Below are positions 1 to 10,499 of a stretch of DNA of 64,000 nucleotides, in pieces (position 1 is the stretch's first letter; the number at the start of each line of letters is the position of its first letter). The stretch covers positions 20,477,015 through 20,541,014 of the forward strand of contig NC_063157.1 of NCBI RefSeq assembly GCF_020921035.1, read 5' to 3'. The translations under genes and the position numbers were made by a program. Source of the stretch: Rhodamnia argentea. Taxonomy: Eukaryota > Streptophyta > Magnoliopsida > Myrtales > Myrtaceae. The notes beneath the pieces were generated by a model, which ran no database searches, had not been told where the DNA came from, and was given only the letters and a program-made list of their open reading frames with translations.

Positions 1-754
1 CCATGAATTTAGACCGGGCGATTCATTTCTATACTCCTTGGAAGACAATATAACTATCAAAGGCTGCTCAAATAATAGATCTTGCGCTTTATGCGGCATT
101 ACTCATTTGTATGAAAAAGAAGAGCAGACTGCTTCTACCCAGCTAAGGTGGTTGCAATCTGGCCCTTAAAATTTTCAAATACGTAATTGAATTGAATCAC
201 AAGGCTGCAATTTGAACAGTCATAAACAGATGCAAATGAATTCAAGCAACTTTTCGACCAAAAAAAAAAAATCAAGCAACTGGCAACGGTGGATATTTCA
301 CGAAAGATTCTTCAGATAGAAGTTCCAACCGAGTTGCCACGGAACCAGCCAGGTGATGACATTAGCACATTCATCTCTAAACTACAAATGAAGTTCGACA
401 TTGCATCGTCAGAAACTCTTACAGAACAATGTCAATTTCGCCAAACCCCCCACCAACCCTAACAAAGGAAAAAGAAAATAACAAGGCCCGCCGAATTAGC
501 GCCCAAAAGAGGAGACTTTCATAGGCAAGAAATTGAATAGAACAAATCCAGACGAATTCAATAGACACTAGGAAACTTTCATCTCTCTCCTGAAAGCTCT
601 GCATGATTCTAACAATATCCACCAGTCTTCGCATAGAGGTAAGACCGAACTTGTTCAATAGTACGCTTTTCGAGGATTATTCTGCGGGATCAAAACAGCA
701 TGCAGCACTGGTCAGTTCACAAATATAAGGTTTACAAGGCTCATGCAGCAAATA
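1..754. other. 3' flank of the SURP/G-patch gene; no other gene seen
   Basis: AT-rich sequence downstream of the minus-strand SURP/G-patch stop codon. Part of it is probably that gene's 3' UTR. The short open frames here show no family similarity or codon structure that I recognise, and I see no RNA gene or repeat. Confidence 0.5.
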
Positions 755-3700
755 TTAAGGCAAAGAGTTTAGCACCAGAGGGTTTGGTCGGTAACGATAT
801 CCAAGCATCATCCTCTTTTTATACTGCTCATATATATCATCTTCTGGCTTCACCTCTCCAGGATTATGAGCACCAACACCCAAGTTGTTTTTCTTCACTT
901 CACCAGCCATGATTGGATCAGCAATACCGCTTCTAGAGCTTCCAAGACCCTCACCTGCTCAAATAGCCAGGTGCACCAATTAGCCTCTTCCACTCAGACA
1001 CAATTAGGAAGTCAGACACCACAAGAATAATTCCTCATCAACCACCATCGTTGGCTTAAATGTCACAGAACAAGGAGTTTCCTCCATACTTAAGCCACTT
1101 AGGAGCTATACAAGATACTTAACAAATCGACACATTCATTAACTTCAGTACATCATGCACACAGGATTAAGCTGCTTATGTGACATACTTATCCTAACAA
1201 AACAATCTAGCTATCTAAACGCTGCCTTATCTTCTAGATGGAACGATGCCAAGAGCTACAGCGAATAGGAAATTGAGAAGTACCTTCTTTCCAACCCATT
1301 TTTGACAAAAGCTTATGGCCAACATTATCAGCCTGAATCCTGGCCCTTTCAGCAGCCTCTCTAGAAGCCCTTCGGGCAGAGGCATCATTACATGAAGCCA
1401 AAAACCTTTCAAGCTCTTCTGGAGGAATGAAATCACCCATGTGATGACCTTTCTTGGAGGGTCCTATGAAACAAAACACAAATGTGTCATCTCAACTGAG
1501 ATGCAGATAGCTAGACGCAAAAAAAAAAACAGAAAGAAAACACCCGCTCACAAAGAAATTCAAAATTCATAAGGTAACCTTGAAGAGAAGTAGGTGGAGG
1601 CATTTCGTCTTTTGATTGTCTAGGTTGTCTCCTCCTCTCCTCCTGGGCAGCCTTTTTCATGTAAAATTCCATCATTGCTACAGGATCTGCACTTGCTGTA
1701 GAACCTGACTCACCTGTGTTCAACAGAACTCGATCAAACAACATGCTTAATCCTTTATCGTGCTCACTTAATAATGCCAAGAAAGCACGGACCACAAAAG
1801 GTCTTTGTAGCATGTTGCAATTTAACCAAAAAGAAGTACTCACATCATTTCTAGCATGTTGCAACTTTGTACCTTGTATTAATAACTTGTTAGATGTAAT
1901 CGTTTGTCTTTGGATCAAATTGATTTCAGGTTGTCTTCAATTCTAATGATTTCAGCACATTCAGCTTTTCAGATGCTGCCATATTCTATTTTACCTTCTA
2001 TAAATACGAACATTTTATGATCATATTTGTCTCTTATTTGGAAGTATATCAGTAATTTAAGCCAAATTCAGATGACATGATGAAACAAATGTGTAATCAC
2101 CGTTCCTATCTGAAGCAACTCCAGAACCATCTGTAGCTTCGTACAATGCTGAAGCAGGAGTTTGATAACTTAAGTGATGGGCCTGGCTGTTGAGTATCCT
2201 TTGGGAGCCAGAATTTGATCTTGACTCTGGTATACCTACTCCACCTGCAAAAGGCAAACCAGGAGATTAAAACGACCATTTAAATTTTACTTGCAATTAT
2301 TAGGGGGTGCAGATAATTTACAGCGAAGAATTCTAAAGAACCAACATAGACAATAATGAGATAGAAAACAACTCAGAGTCTGAATGACTTGGGTAGGAAA
2401 AATCATCCATTTATAGAATGGAAGATGCACTGCATAGCAAACAATGTAAGCTGCAAATAGATAAATGCAAGGGCACAGACAAAACAAGCAGAATCAGCCT
2501 GAACCATGAAATCTAAAATGCAAAGCAACCACCCCGTAACTTTCAAAAGAATCAACTCCCTTGGACATCCCGTTCTCTGTCTATCACATTCACAAACGCA
2601 TTCCACTTTTGCTTTAGCAAAGATACTACAAGGACTTTCTACTTTTGCTAGTACAATTACAACAATCTGAAACTCCAGATCGCACATGATACTCCATATG
2701 TGTGCTCTCTACTATATGATACATACAGCAAAACCATCAAACAGAAAGTGCTGAACAACATGATATTGAATGATAGGGCTAAGTGGGAGCTTGAGAGAGC
2801 TTTAGCCCTGCATAGGCGCTACAACTGCAATAGAGCATTCGACGAGCAATTAAAGCAGAAGGTGAAAGTTGAAACACTTGGACTTGAGTTCTGATAGCAA
2901 TTCCAGTGTGCTTTTTGCAGCTTTTGCTGTTCCAACTTTATGTTCAGATTTCTCTCAGTTAAGTGGTTTGAAATGTAAATACTTCAAGAGAATTTGATCT
3001 TCACATGTATGAAGTTAGTTTTACACTTAATTACATGCCGGATATTCATGTTCTTAAACTCTACACAATTTCACAGCATGCACAGAACAAAAGCAATGGA
3101 AGTGCAGAAACTAATTATTTGCCGGCATCCAAGACATCAAACTAGCTAAGACCATGGAATACCATGCAACTCTGAAAAAGAAAGACATTCAAGCACGATA
3201 ACACCAACCATTGCGAGATTTCTGAGGTTCCTTGCTCTCTAAAGAAAGGGCATTTTCCTCCTGAGCAAGCCAAAGGGCATTTTCCTCCTGAGCAAGCCAA
3301 AGGGCATTTTCCTCCTGAGCAAGCCGGTACTTGTAGTACTTGTAATCAGCACAGGTTTTGTCAAATAAAAACCTGTGCATAATATAAAACATTAGGGACA
3401 AGCTGGCAAAGGCAAGGGAGAATCGCCATTTGCTTGTGTGCTTGAAAAAGACTCGATGGATGATTATGTATCTAAGCACCACACAGAAGCCAAACAACAG
3501 CTATGTTCCAGACAGAAATATATCAAAGTATATACCTGAATGGAGTATCCCCAGGATTTTTCTGGCGAGACATATCTTCGAGATGCCTTCCATTTTTGGC
3601 CACAAAGCTGGCTAATTTGTCCGCAACTTTCTTTACTGTAGGATCGCTTGGGGAAGGTGGTGCTGCACGTCACTTACAAAACTGATTAATACCGAGAGCA

Positions 3701-5158
3701 TGAACAAGAGAATGCAAACTACTCTTGTAGCAGGCGTGCCACATATTTCCATATCTTTCAGTGAACATCTCTTTCCACCAATGTTGGTAGGTACTTAAGG
3801 TTAAAGCTGCATTCACGAGGGAAGAAATATTCAAAAATGTTTTGCTCTCCTTATGAGAAATTGAACCCATAAAGGGTTAAAATATTGCGTAAAGGGGACT
3901 GCATCAACCAACATCAAACATTTAAATCACATTTCATTACAGTATAGAAGTAATCACGACTCCAAAACCAGGTGGCATAAACCCCGGGATGGAATTACTC
4001 CTGTATTGAGCTTACTAGAAGTGCACACCCGAACAGCAAAAGGACTAAAGACGTTTCAGAATTATAAGAAAACATCATATATTGGCTATCAGGTTAAAAA
4101 ACCAAAAGTGATAGCAAAATGGGGGCTTCTTCTCTGCACTTATCCAGTAAAGTGCAACCAAGTAAGCCTGTCTCTGAAAGATATTTTGTTTCCACACATT
4201 CTACTCGGATTTCCAACACAACAAGCGCAAATAACTACACAAAAATAAAAAAATAAAAATGTCAGACAAACACCACAAAAGACATAAGACTCTAAGCAAC
4301 ATTGCTATTTCAAAGATCAGAAGAAAAGACAAGCGGAGTAAAGGCCAAACAATGTTTCCCTAAGATTTTGGACTTTCCTCTTTAAAAAAAAAAAAAACAG
4401 AGAGGAAGGAAGAAAGCAATCAATCAGAATCTGAAGGTGAAACAATAGTTGAAGCATAACTAAAAAGGAGAGACCTAGAATAAAGAATAGGCATCCATCC
4501 AAAAGAATGACGCAAAATGAGTAACAAACAGCATGTACTATCAATTCACTATGAGCTCCAACCACGACAAACCATTACTGTTGTTGAACAAAAGCAAATT
4601 CTACCACAAGATACCGAAATGCAAGAGAAAATCTCATCACTTGCTGATTACTTGAAGCAATCTCGCCATTCCATTCCTCGACAAGAAAGACAATCCAAAC
4701 GAAAGCCTCCCATCACAGCCCTGACCACACAAAATTATTTTCATGAAGTGGTATTTACCAACATCATCCCGTCCTGATGATTCCTCATAGGCTTCCTGCT
4801 TGATTAATTTCCTCCGTTTAACTGACGTGTCACCCAAATTACCCCTAGCATCAGCATCATCTTCATCCTCATCTGCAGCTAGCTTAACTGGAGGTGCAAC
4901 AAGCCTTGACTTCTGTTTCAAGCTGAATGCAAGTTTACCACCGGATAAAGGCTGACTGGACTTTCCAGAATTATTAGCCTTGCTATCCAATTGTGTTTTG
5001 GAAGCACTAGGGTTCCCAGATCTTGAAACAATTGAACTCTGTTTGGGATCTCCTGATGGATCACTTGTATCCCTTGCTTTTTCTTGCTGAAGCTGTTTGA
5101 ACCTCTCCATGAAGGAACCATCATTAACGAAAAGGCTAGACGATGCTTCCTTTTCCAT
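755..5158 (-). CDS. SURP and G-patch domain-containing protein (SUGP1-like splicing factor)
   Basis: Seven coding exons by my reading: 5158-4759, 3662-3536, 3372-3209, 2244-2101, 1713-1579, 1463-1284 and 954-755. All introns are GT-AG, all phases agree, and the total is 1350 nt (449 aa). The start is the ATG at 5158, giving MEKEASSSLFVNDGSFMERF, the N-terminus usual for this plant family. A SURP (SWAP) module spans about residues 143-192 (KKVADKLASFVAKNG ... CADYKYYKYRL). A G-patch spans about 368-415 (VGHKLLSKMGWKEGEGLG). The tail reads DDIYEQYKKRMMLGYRYRPNP. The animal homologue SUGP1 works in spliceosomal branch-site selection, so a nuclear pre-mRNA splicing role is inferred. From memory, the Arabidopsis counterpart is At3g52120. 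Oddity: a nonapeptide is triplicated just after the SURP (residues 193-219). Confidence 0.93.
3245..3325 (-). repeat. In-frame 27-bp tandem triplication inside the SURP exon
   Basis: Three near-perfect 27-bp units encode LAQEENALW, LAQEENALW and LAQEENALS directly after the SURP module. The unit is a multiple of three, so the frame is kept. Related plant proteins normally have one such segment (LAEEEKAL-like, from memory). Confidence 0.9.
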
Positions 5159-6029
5159 GAGCAAACAACCAACTGAGCTCAGTCTGTAAACGGGACGTCA
5201 CTGTTTCCAAACAAGCTTTCAAGCTACTTAGACATTGTACTGAACGTTTTGAAACCAAAAAGAAATGAAACAGAAATTCCACAAGGAAGTTGTGTAAATC
5301 TAACGGATAATAACCACACCAAAGAGTACAAGAAGGAACAACACTTCTCTGTTCGCACAAGCATTATATCCGATACAATCAAAACCCGAATAAAACCATC
5401 ATGGAATCAATCACTGGATTCAAAAGAATACACCAAAAAATAGGTTCTTCATATGTCCCGCTAGAATAAAAAACCAAGGGCAAGTCAGCGTGAACAGAAA
5501 ACCGCAAACGTGCAGGACTAAAAGGTGGCAGATTCATCACCCAGATTCAACATACTCAGCACCTCATCCTAAAAGCACAGTTATAGGATTTGGCGGCTGC
5601 CGCATTTCTCATTCAGACAAGACAGGACCTGTATCGTGAGAATGCAACTTCGACGGTAAACAAATGAAAAACCCTAATTATCAGCTAATCAGGGCAGATC
5701 GGGGGAATAGCAAGGTATGAGAAACAACCAACTGGATGAACAAAAGCAAAGGGACAGACAATCATGCACAAATAGCGAACAGAAGATTCAAATATCAAAC
5801 GGGACAACGGCAATCGAGAGAAATTGGTCGGTGATCGATCAAAAGAAGTACAATTCAACACCCATTCCTAACCAATTTGAACGCGGGGCAAATCGAGCCG
5901 AATCAGGTAAGAGCGACAACCTGCGGGTGGCGATGCGCAACCCAAAATCTGAAACGACAAGCGCAGACCAAAGGAGGAGGACGTGCACGGAACGTGAGGC
6001 GCTCGCGCGAGCGGAGGTTCCCGTCTTAT
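5159..6029 (-). promoter_or_regulatory. 5' UTR and promoter region of the SURP/G-patch gene
   Basis: Sequence between the start codon and the upstream MULE-type insertion. A telo-box-like AAACCCTAA lies near 5667-5677, common near transcription starts of plant housekeeping genes. No convincing TATA box was picked out. The exact transcription start and any 5' UTR intron cannot be fixed from sequence alone. Confidence 0.4.
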
Positions 6030-6241
6030 AATATAATGGGAAAATAAAAATAAAAAAAGGCGTCAAGTGCCCTTAATTTCTCAAATAAGGACCTAAAATG
6101 GATATTATTTCAAATAAGACCATAAAGTACTTAATTTAGTCCTTTAATTATATTTTTTTTCTTTTTCTTTTTTTTTCTTCCCCCTTTCCTCTTCCCTCCC
6201 CTCTCCATCTCCTTCTCCATCTCCACCGCCATCGCCATATA

Positions 6242-6853
6242 GGCCCGGTTTGATTCAACATTTGACCAAGGGACTTTGAGAAAATGCAAATATCTTTGGA
6301 CTAAAGGCTTTTTTCAAAATACAAATAGTATTTGGTAAAGTGTATTTTAAAAACATATTTGGAAAGCAATGTTGATGTAAATGTTATTTGGTGAAAAATG
6401 AACTTTATAAAATATTTTTTCTTTTTGAAAAAAGGATGGTTGGCCGGCTGCGACCTGCGACTCGCTATGGCGCCCGGTCGGCAGGAGGCAATCGGTGGCG
6501 GCGACAGCGGTTGTGACCGGCCACCGGCGGCGGGGGCAAGCGGCGACCAAGAAGAACGGTGGCGGCGACCGGCAGCAGCGGTGGCGGCGACCAGAAGCAA
6601 CGGCCGATGGGCAATGGCGGTGGGCGACAACGACAAGTGAATGTGACAAAATTAAAATAAAAAAAAATTAGTTGCATTTCACAAAAGTCCTTTAGCCCAA
6701 AGTACCTCTAGAGATACTTTGGGCTAAAGGATTTTTTAGAGCATTTGAAATGCTCTCCAAAGTGAGCCAAAAAAATGAACCAAACACCATTTGCATTTGG
6801 CCAAGGAACTTTAGAACCCAATGCTCATTTGCAATGTTGAACCAAACAGGGCC
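6242..6853. mobile_element. PIF/Harbinger-like MITE nested in the left MULE arm
   Basis: A 612-bp element with inverted ends, GGCCCGGTTTGATTCAAC on the left and GTTGAACCAAACAGGGCC on the right. It is flanked by a 3-bp ATA duplication (6239-6241 and 6854-6856). The mirrored right arm of the host MULE has the uninterrupted sequence CCATATACACTC near 7805-7815, which acts as an empty-site control and confirms the 3-bp duplication. The core at about 6440-6640 is GC-rich (GGCGGC-type), between AT-rich shoulders. No transposase is present. Confidence 0.8.
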
Positions 6854-6956
6854 ATACACTCTCGCATCCCCCTCCCTTCCCCTCCGACGCCTCTGTCAAC
6901 CACCATAGCTCCGGCGAAACACCTCGATCCTCCGGAATACAGTGTAGCGAAACACC

Positions 6957-7484
6957 ATGGCCTCCGTCTCTCGCGCCCTACACTACGACAAGCCGTTCGA
7001 CGTCGGCGCCGCCCACGAGGCGCAACTCCCCGCCGGGCGGCCAGAGCCAAAGAGCCTCTACCGATCCATCTTTTGCATGGCCCGATTCTTCCAATGGCTC
7101 GACTCTCACGGCGTCCCGATGAGGGACGTGGTGAGGGGGAAGGCGCGGAGGGAGTTCGAGGCAGCGCGGCTCAAGAATGATCCCAAGGTCGTGGGCCGGC
7201 TACTGGACAATGCCCGCGAGGCGGTGCATACACAAACCTCTGCCCCTCGACAACAAGTTTTGAGCACTTTGAAGGTAGCATCCAAAACAGAGGGCGAGCA
7301 AAGTGCTTCCTCGTTGCTTGCATCATCCAGAACAAAAGAATCAAAATGCATTCACACGTCAAGAATCGCAAAGAATCAAGAAGCCATAGCCGCTGCAATG
7401 ATCGGCTCACTGCGTCCTCCTAGGAGGACGATCGTAGGAGCCGACGACTTCGACAATCTGGACACTCTCTCGCCTTTTTCATAG
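6957..7484 (+). CDS. LYR-motif (Complex1_LYR-like) ORF captured in a MULE
   Basis: An uninterrupted 175-codon frame from ATG to TAG, lying inside the MULE at 6039-7998. Residues about 29-85 fit the LYR fold: a SLYRSIF motif, then about 25 residues later RGKARREFEAARLKNDPKV and a LLDNAREAV helix. In known LYR proteins these contact the acyl-carrier protein and help Fe-S or respiratory-complex assembly in mitochondria. The C-terminal half (from about residue 90) matches nothing I recognise and may come from a second captured piece. The first 30 or so codons are duplicated in inverted orientation in the right arm, where an in-frame TAG breaks the copy. It is probably a transduplicated gene fragment (Pack-MULE type); whether it is expressed is unknown. 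Confidence 0.55.
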   Translation: MASVSRALHYDKPFDVGAAHEAQLPAGRPEPKSLYRSIFCMARFFQWLDSHGVPMRDVVRGKARREFEAARLKNDPKVVGRLLDNAREAVHTQTSAPRQQVLSTLKVASKTEGEQSASSLLASSRTKESKCIHTSRIAKNQEAIAAAMIGSLRPPRRTIVGADDFDNLDTLSPFS

Positions 7485-8769
7485 TGAAAAATTAGAGTGC
7501 TTTCAGAAGAGGAAGAAGACGAGAGAGGGCATTGTTACTGTGTGTCGCGAGATGAGAAGCCTGTGCATTTTTACTGGGTGATGTGAGGGAGGTGGAAGCG
7601 ACCCGAGCGGCTCGATTGGCTGGTGCTGATGGATGTCCCACCTTGCGGGCGGCAGCAACGTCGAAGGGCTTGTCCTAGTGTAGGGCGCAAGAGATGGAGA
7701 CCATAGCTTTCGCGGCACCGCTGTGTTCTAGAGGATTGAGGTGTTTTGCCAGGCCGTAGTGGCTGGCGGGGGCGCTGGAGGGGAGGGGAGGGGGATGCGG
7801 GAGTGTATATGGCAGTGGCGATGGAGAGGGGAGGGAAGAGGAAAGAGAGAGAAGAAAAGGAAAAGACAGAGAAAAAATAAAACAACAATTAAAGAGCCAA
7901 ATTGCAATTTTCTCAGGCCCTTATTTGAAATAATGTCTATTTCAGACCCTTATTTAAGAAATTAAGGGCACTTGAAACCCTTTTCTGGAATTTTCCTCAA
8001 TATAATGCAGCACCAGAAATAATACACCCGGGAACCCACCCCATTGTACTTTTCATATATTTGCGAATTCTTCCCTATAACTTCTTGAAATCATACTATT
8101 GCCCAATTTTACTTCGTGGTTAATATTAGGGATAAACGACCACTTCTATAGTTTGAAATAATTAATCAATAAAGAAATTTCATTATCGCCGATAAATTGT
8201 GTCTATATAATTTCATAGATGATGAAAAAAATTCATTCATTTAATTTTTTAACCGACACATGCGATCATTTCTTAGAAAATATTTTCCACATCATTCATT
8301 TTCTGCGAAATAAACACACTTAAAGACTAGATCTGTCAAACGGATGGTTCGAATTGGATTTGGGTCATGTCATAAATGATCCGATTCAAATTGACCTATT
8401 AGCCCGTTTATAACAATTTATGCGTAGCGCAAATTTCTTGAACCATACCTAACCCAACACATACTCAACCCATACCCGATCCAATCATATTGCTAAGACA
8501 CTTTTATATTTAATTCAATCTAAGAAAACTACGTTACTAGATCATTGTGGACAATTTTCATATTTTTTATATATATTTTTAATTCCTTTTAAAAATCTGA
8601 TTTTTTATTTTTTATCTCAATTTTTTTTATTAGGGAGTGAATAGGTACATGTGCAACATTTTTACGACTTATTCGATGATTTTCCCTGTGCATGTCCGAC
8701 CAAGGAGACCAAACAAGTCTTGTTAAGGTCGATGCAAGAAAAGGACGGGGGAAGTAAAGAGCGTATATG

Positions 8770-8960
8770 GCAACACTTATACTTCAAAAATTAACTTCTG
8801 ACCAAAGTTGATTTTTCTACTTCTGCTCTAGAAGTTAATTTATAATTAGAGAAAGGCGCTTGATAACAAGACAAATTTTTTGCTTCTAGAACAGAAATTC
8901 ATTTGGTAGCGCTTGAAAATTTATTCTTTCGGAATATTATTAACACAAAGCATTTTACAA
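8770..8960. repeat. Possible hAT-type MITE fragment
   Basis: Contains the CTTCTGCTCTAGAAGTTAA type palindromic text and ends near GGTAGCGCTTG, mirrored by GGCGCTTGATAAC, in the style of plant hAT MITEs with GCG-TTACCAAAC ends. No target duplication could be fixed, so the boundaries are approximate. Confidence 0.3.
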
Positions 8961-10119
8961 AAAAAACTATTGATCTTAACCTAAAATGCATGTTATTCAA
9001 TAAAAGTGAAATGTAAATACCGACGAATTTACGTATAATTTGTCATTTAATTATTTTTATGCAAATGTGAATCAATTTTATAGGAAAAATTCTATTAATG
9101 AATATGATGGCCAAGTTGATATGTATATGCTAAAAGCATGGGTAGTTTCGGTACTTCACCACATGTGCCTCTTGCGTGGTTTATGTTGCAATGAGCATAA
9201 CGTATAAATATTATTCGTGCCTAAACCGTCTCTAGTTTAGATGTACATCATGATATATTCAATAAACCATACCATGGACGAATTGATTTATAACAAGCAA
9301 CAATTCAGTCGTCACATTTTGAAACAGTGACAATTTGTCTAGAACAATGTGCTTCACCTTTAAGAATCATCTACGCATATATTGTATATAATTTTCCCTG
9401 TTAAATCCATCAATCCGACAAATTGACAATAGAAAGACATTTCAAGTTCTAAGTCAAATGCAGAGGATATTACTACATGACCTTGGAGATGTTGAGATAT
9501 TTCCAGGGGCCTTTGTTGGACCTTAGTCAACCCCCTTGCCTAGCACAAGTGCAGTTACCATCGAGAAATTCTATTAGTTCATTGAAGAAATTTGTATAAC
9601 TAAGAAAACTCCAAGGTATGGATGAATAATGTTACACAAGCATGAATAATTGGCATTCTGTTAAAAATTGAATGGACGCACCTATCCAATAAAAAAAAAA
9701 AAAGAAAATTGAAAGAAGTGGGAGAGTTTCAATAACCTGGCATCAATTATTTCCAACAAGTTGGTTTAGTACTTGTTGAAAACCTAAGCAGAAATTTCGA
9801 GTAAATGCATCTGAAAATGACATTTATAAATTCTACATGATACTTTAAGGGTGTGAAGAATATCGACAAACAAAAACACACATGCATTTTACCTTCTCAA
9901 CATCAAATTTTCTTGCTTTCAAGAATCTGATAAGCAAGACAGATGACTTGAAAAGTTTAAAGGTAACAACAACAATAGTATAATCACATTTTTGTGGGAT
10001 TGCGCGGTCCATTTTACATTATTTGTGGGATGCCATTTAACCAACTTGGATTAATTGCTTGGTCCACTTTGCCATGATTATGTCTTTGTGGGATGTCATT
10101 TAACCAAATCATGGAACAT

Positions 10120-10475
10120 TTATTTTTTAATCATTAAAAAAATGACATTGCTAAAACACTTCAATGCAATACAAATTTAGTTAATAATTTTTTAAAACTA
10201 TTTTTCAAAAAAAATATTTTTTATTAACGACCAAAGGAGACCGCCGGCGGTGGATGGCGGTCACCACCAGCAAGGGACGACAGCCATCCGACCGCCAACG
10301 GATTGTTTCTTTTTGGTTTTAACTTTTGGGGAGAAGTAACTTTTTTTTTTTTAATTTCTGAAAGTTGCTCAAAAATAATTTTTGAAGCAAAAGATTGCTT
10401 CAGAAATAGAAAAATGAAGTTGAGTAATCCAACGAATTTATGCTTCGGAAGTTGCGTTACCAAACGGGTTTCTTG
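10120..10475. repeat. Possible hAT-type MITE with GC-rich core
   Basis: The right end GCGTTACCAAACGGG and the internal GAAGTTGC, AGAAGTAAC and TGCTTC text are typical of plant hAT MITEs. An AT-rich left shoulder leads to a GC-rich core at about 10235-10305. The left end and target duplication were not found. Confidence 0.3.
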
Positions 10476-10499
10476 TAACACTCCTGTATATAGTTCTTA

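Larger units (their letters stand above)
6039..7998. mobile_element. MULE-type (Mutator-like) DNA transposon carrying gene fragments
   Basis: The element is bounded by a 9-bp direct repeat AATATAATG (6030-6038 and 7999-8007), the target-duplication length usual for Mutator-like elements. Its ends are inverted repeats that start GGAAAAT, followed by a shared TCAAGTGCCCTTAATTTCT block and AAATAAGG motifs. The inverted symmetry continues inward: 6854 to about 7040 is mirrored, at roughly 80% by eye, by about 7580-7815. It is therefore a long foldback with a loop of about 0.5 kb. No transposase is seen, so it is non-autonomous. The same terminal family recurs at 63292. It sits 881 bp upstream of the SURP/G-patch start codon. 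Confidence 0.85.
8008..10499. other. AT-rich intergenic DNA with MITE-like debris; no gene
   Basis: No coding frame is convincing. The stretch at 8325-8510 (AACCCAACACATACTCAACC-type text) resembles dispersed plant repeat sequence. Segments at about 8770-8960 and 10120-10475 are MITE-like and listed separately. Near 9990-10110 the phrase TTTGTGGGATGCCATTTAACCAA recurs in imperfect form. Confidence 0.45.

Noticed and set aside
2700..2894. A 64-codon plus-strand frame with lysine/arginine-rich, coding-like text
   Set aside because: It lies within an intron of the SURP/G-patch gene on the opposite strand, matches no family I know and has no supporting promoter or splice context.
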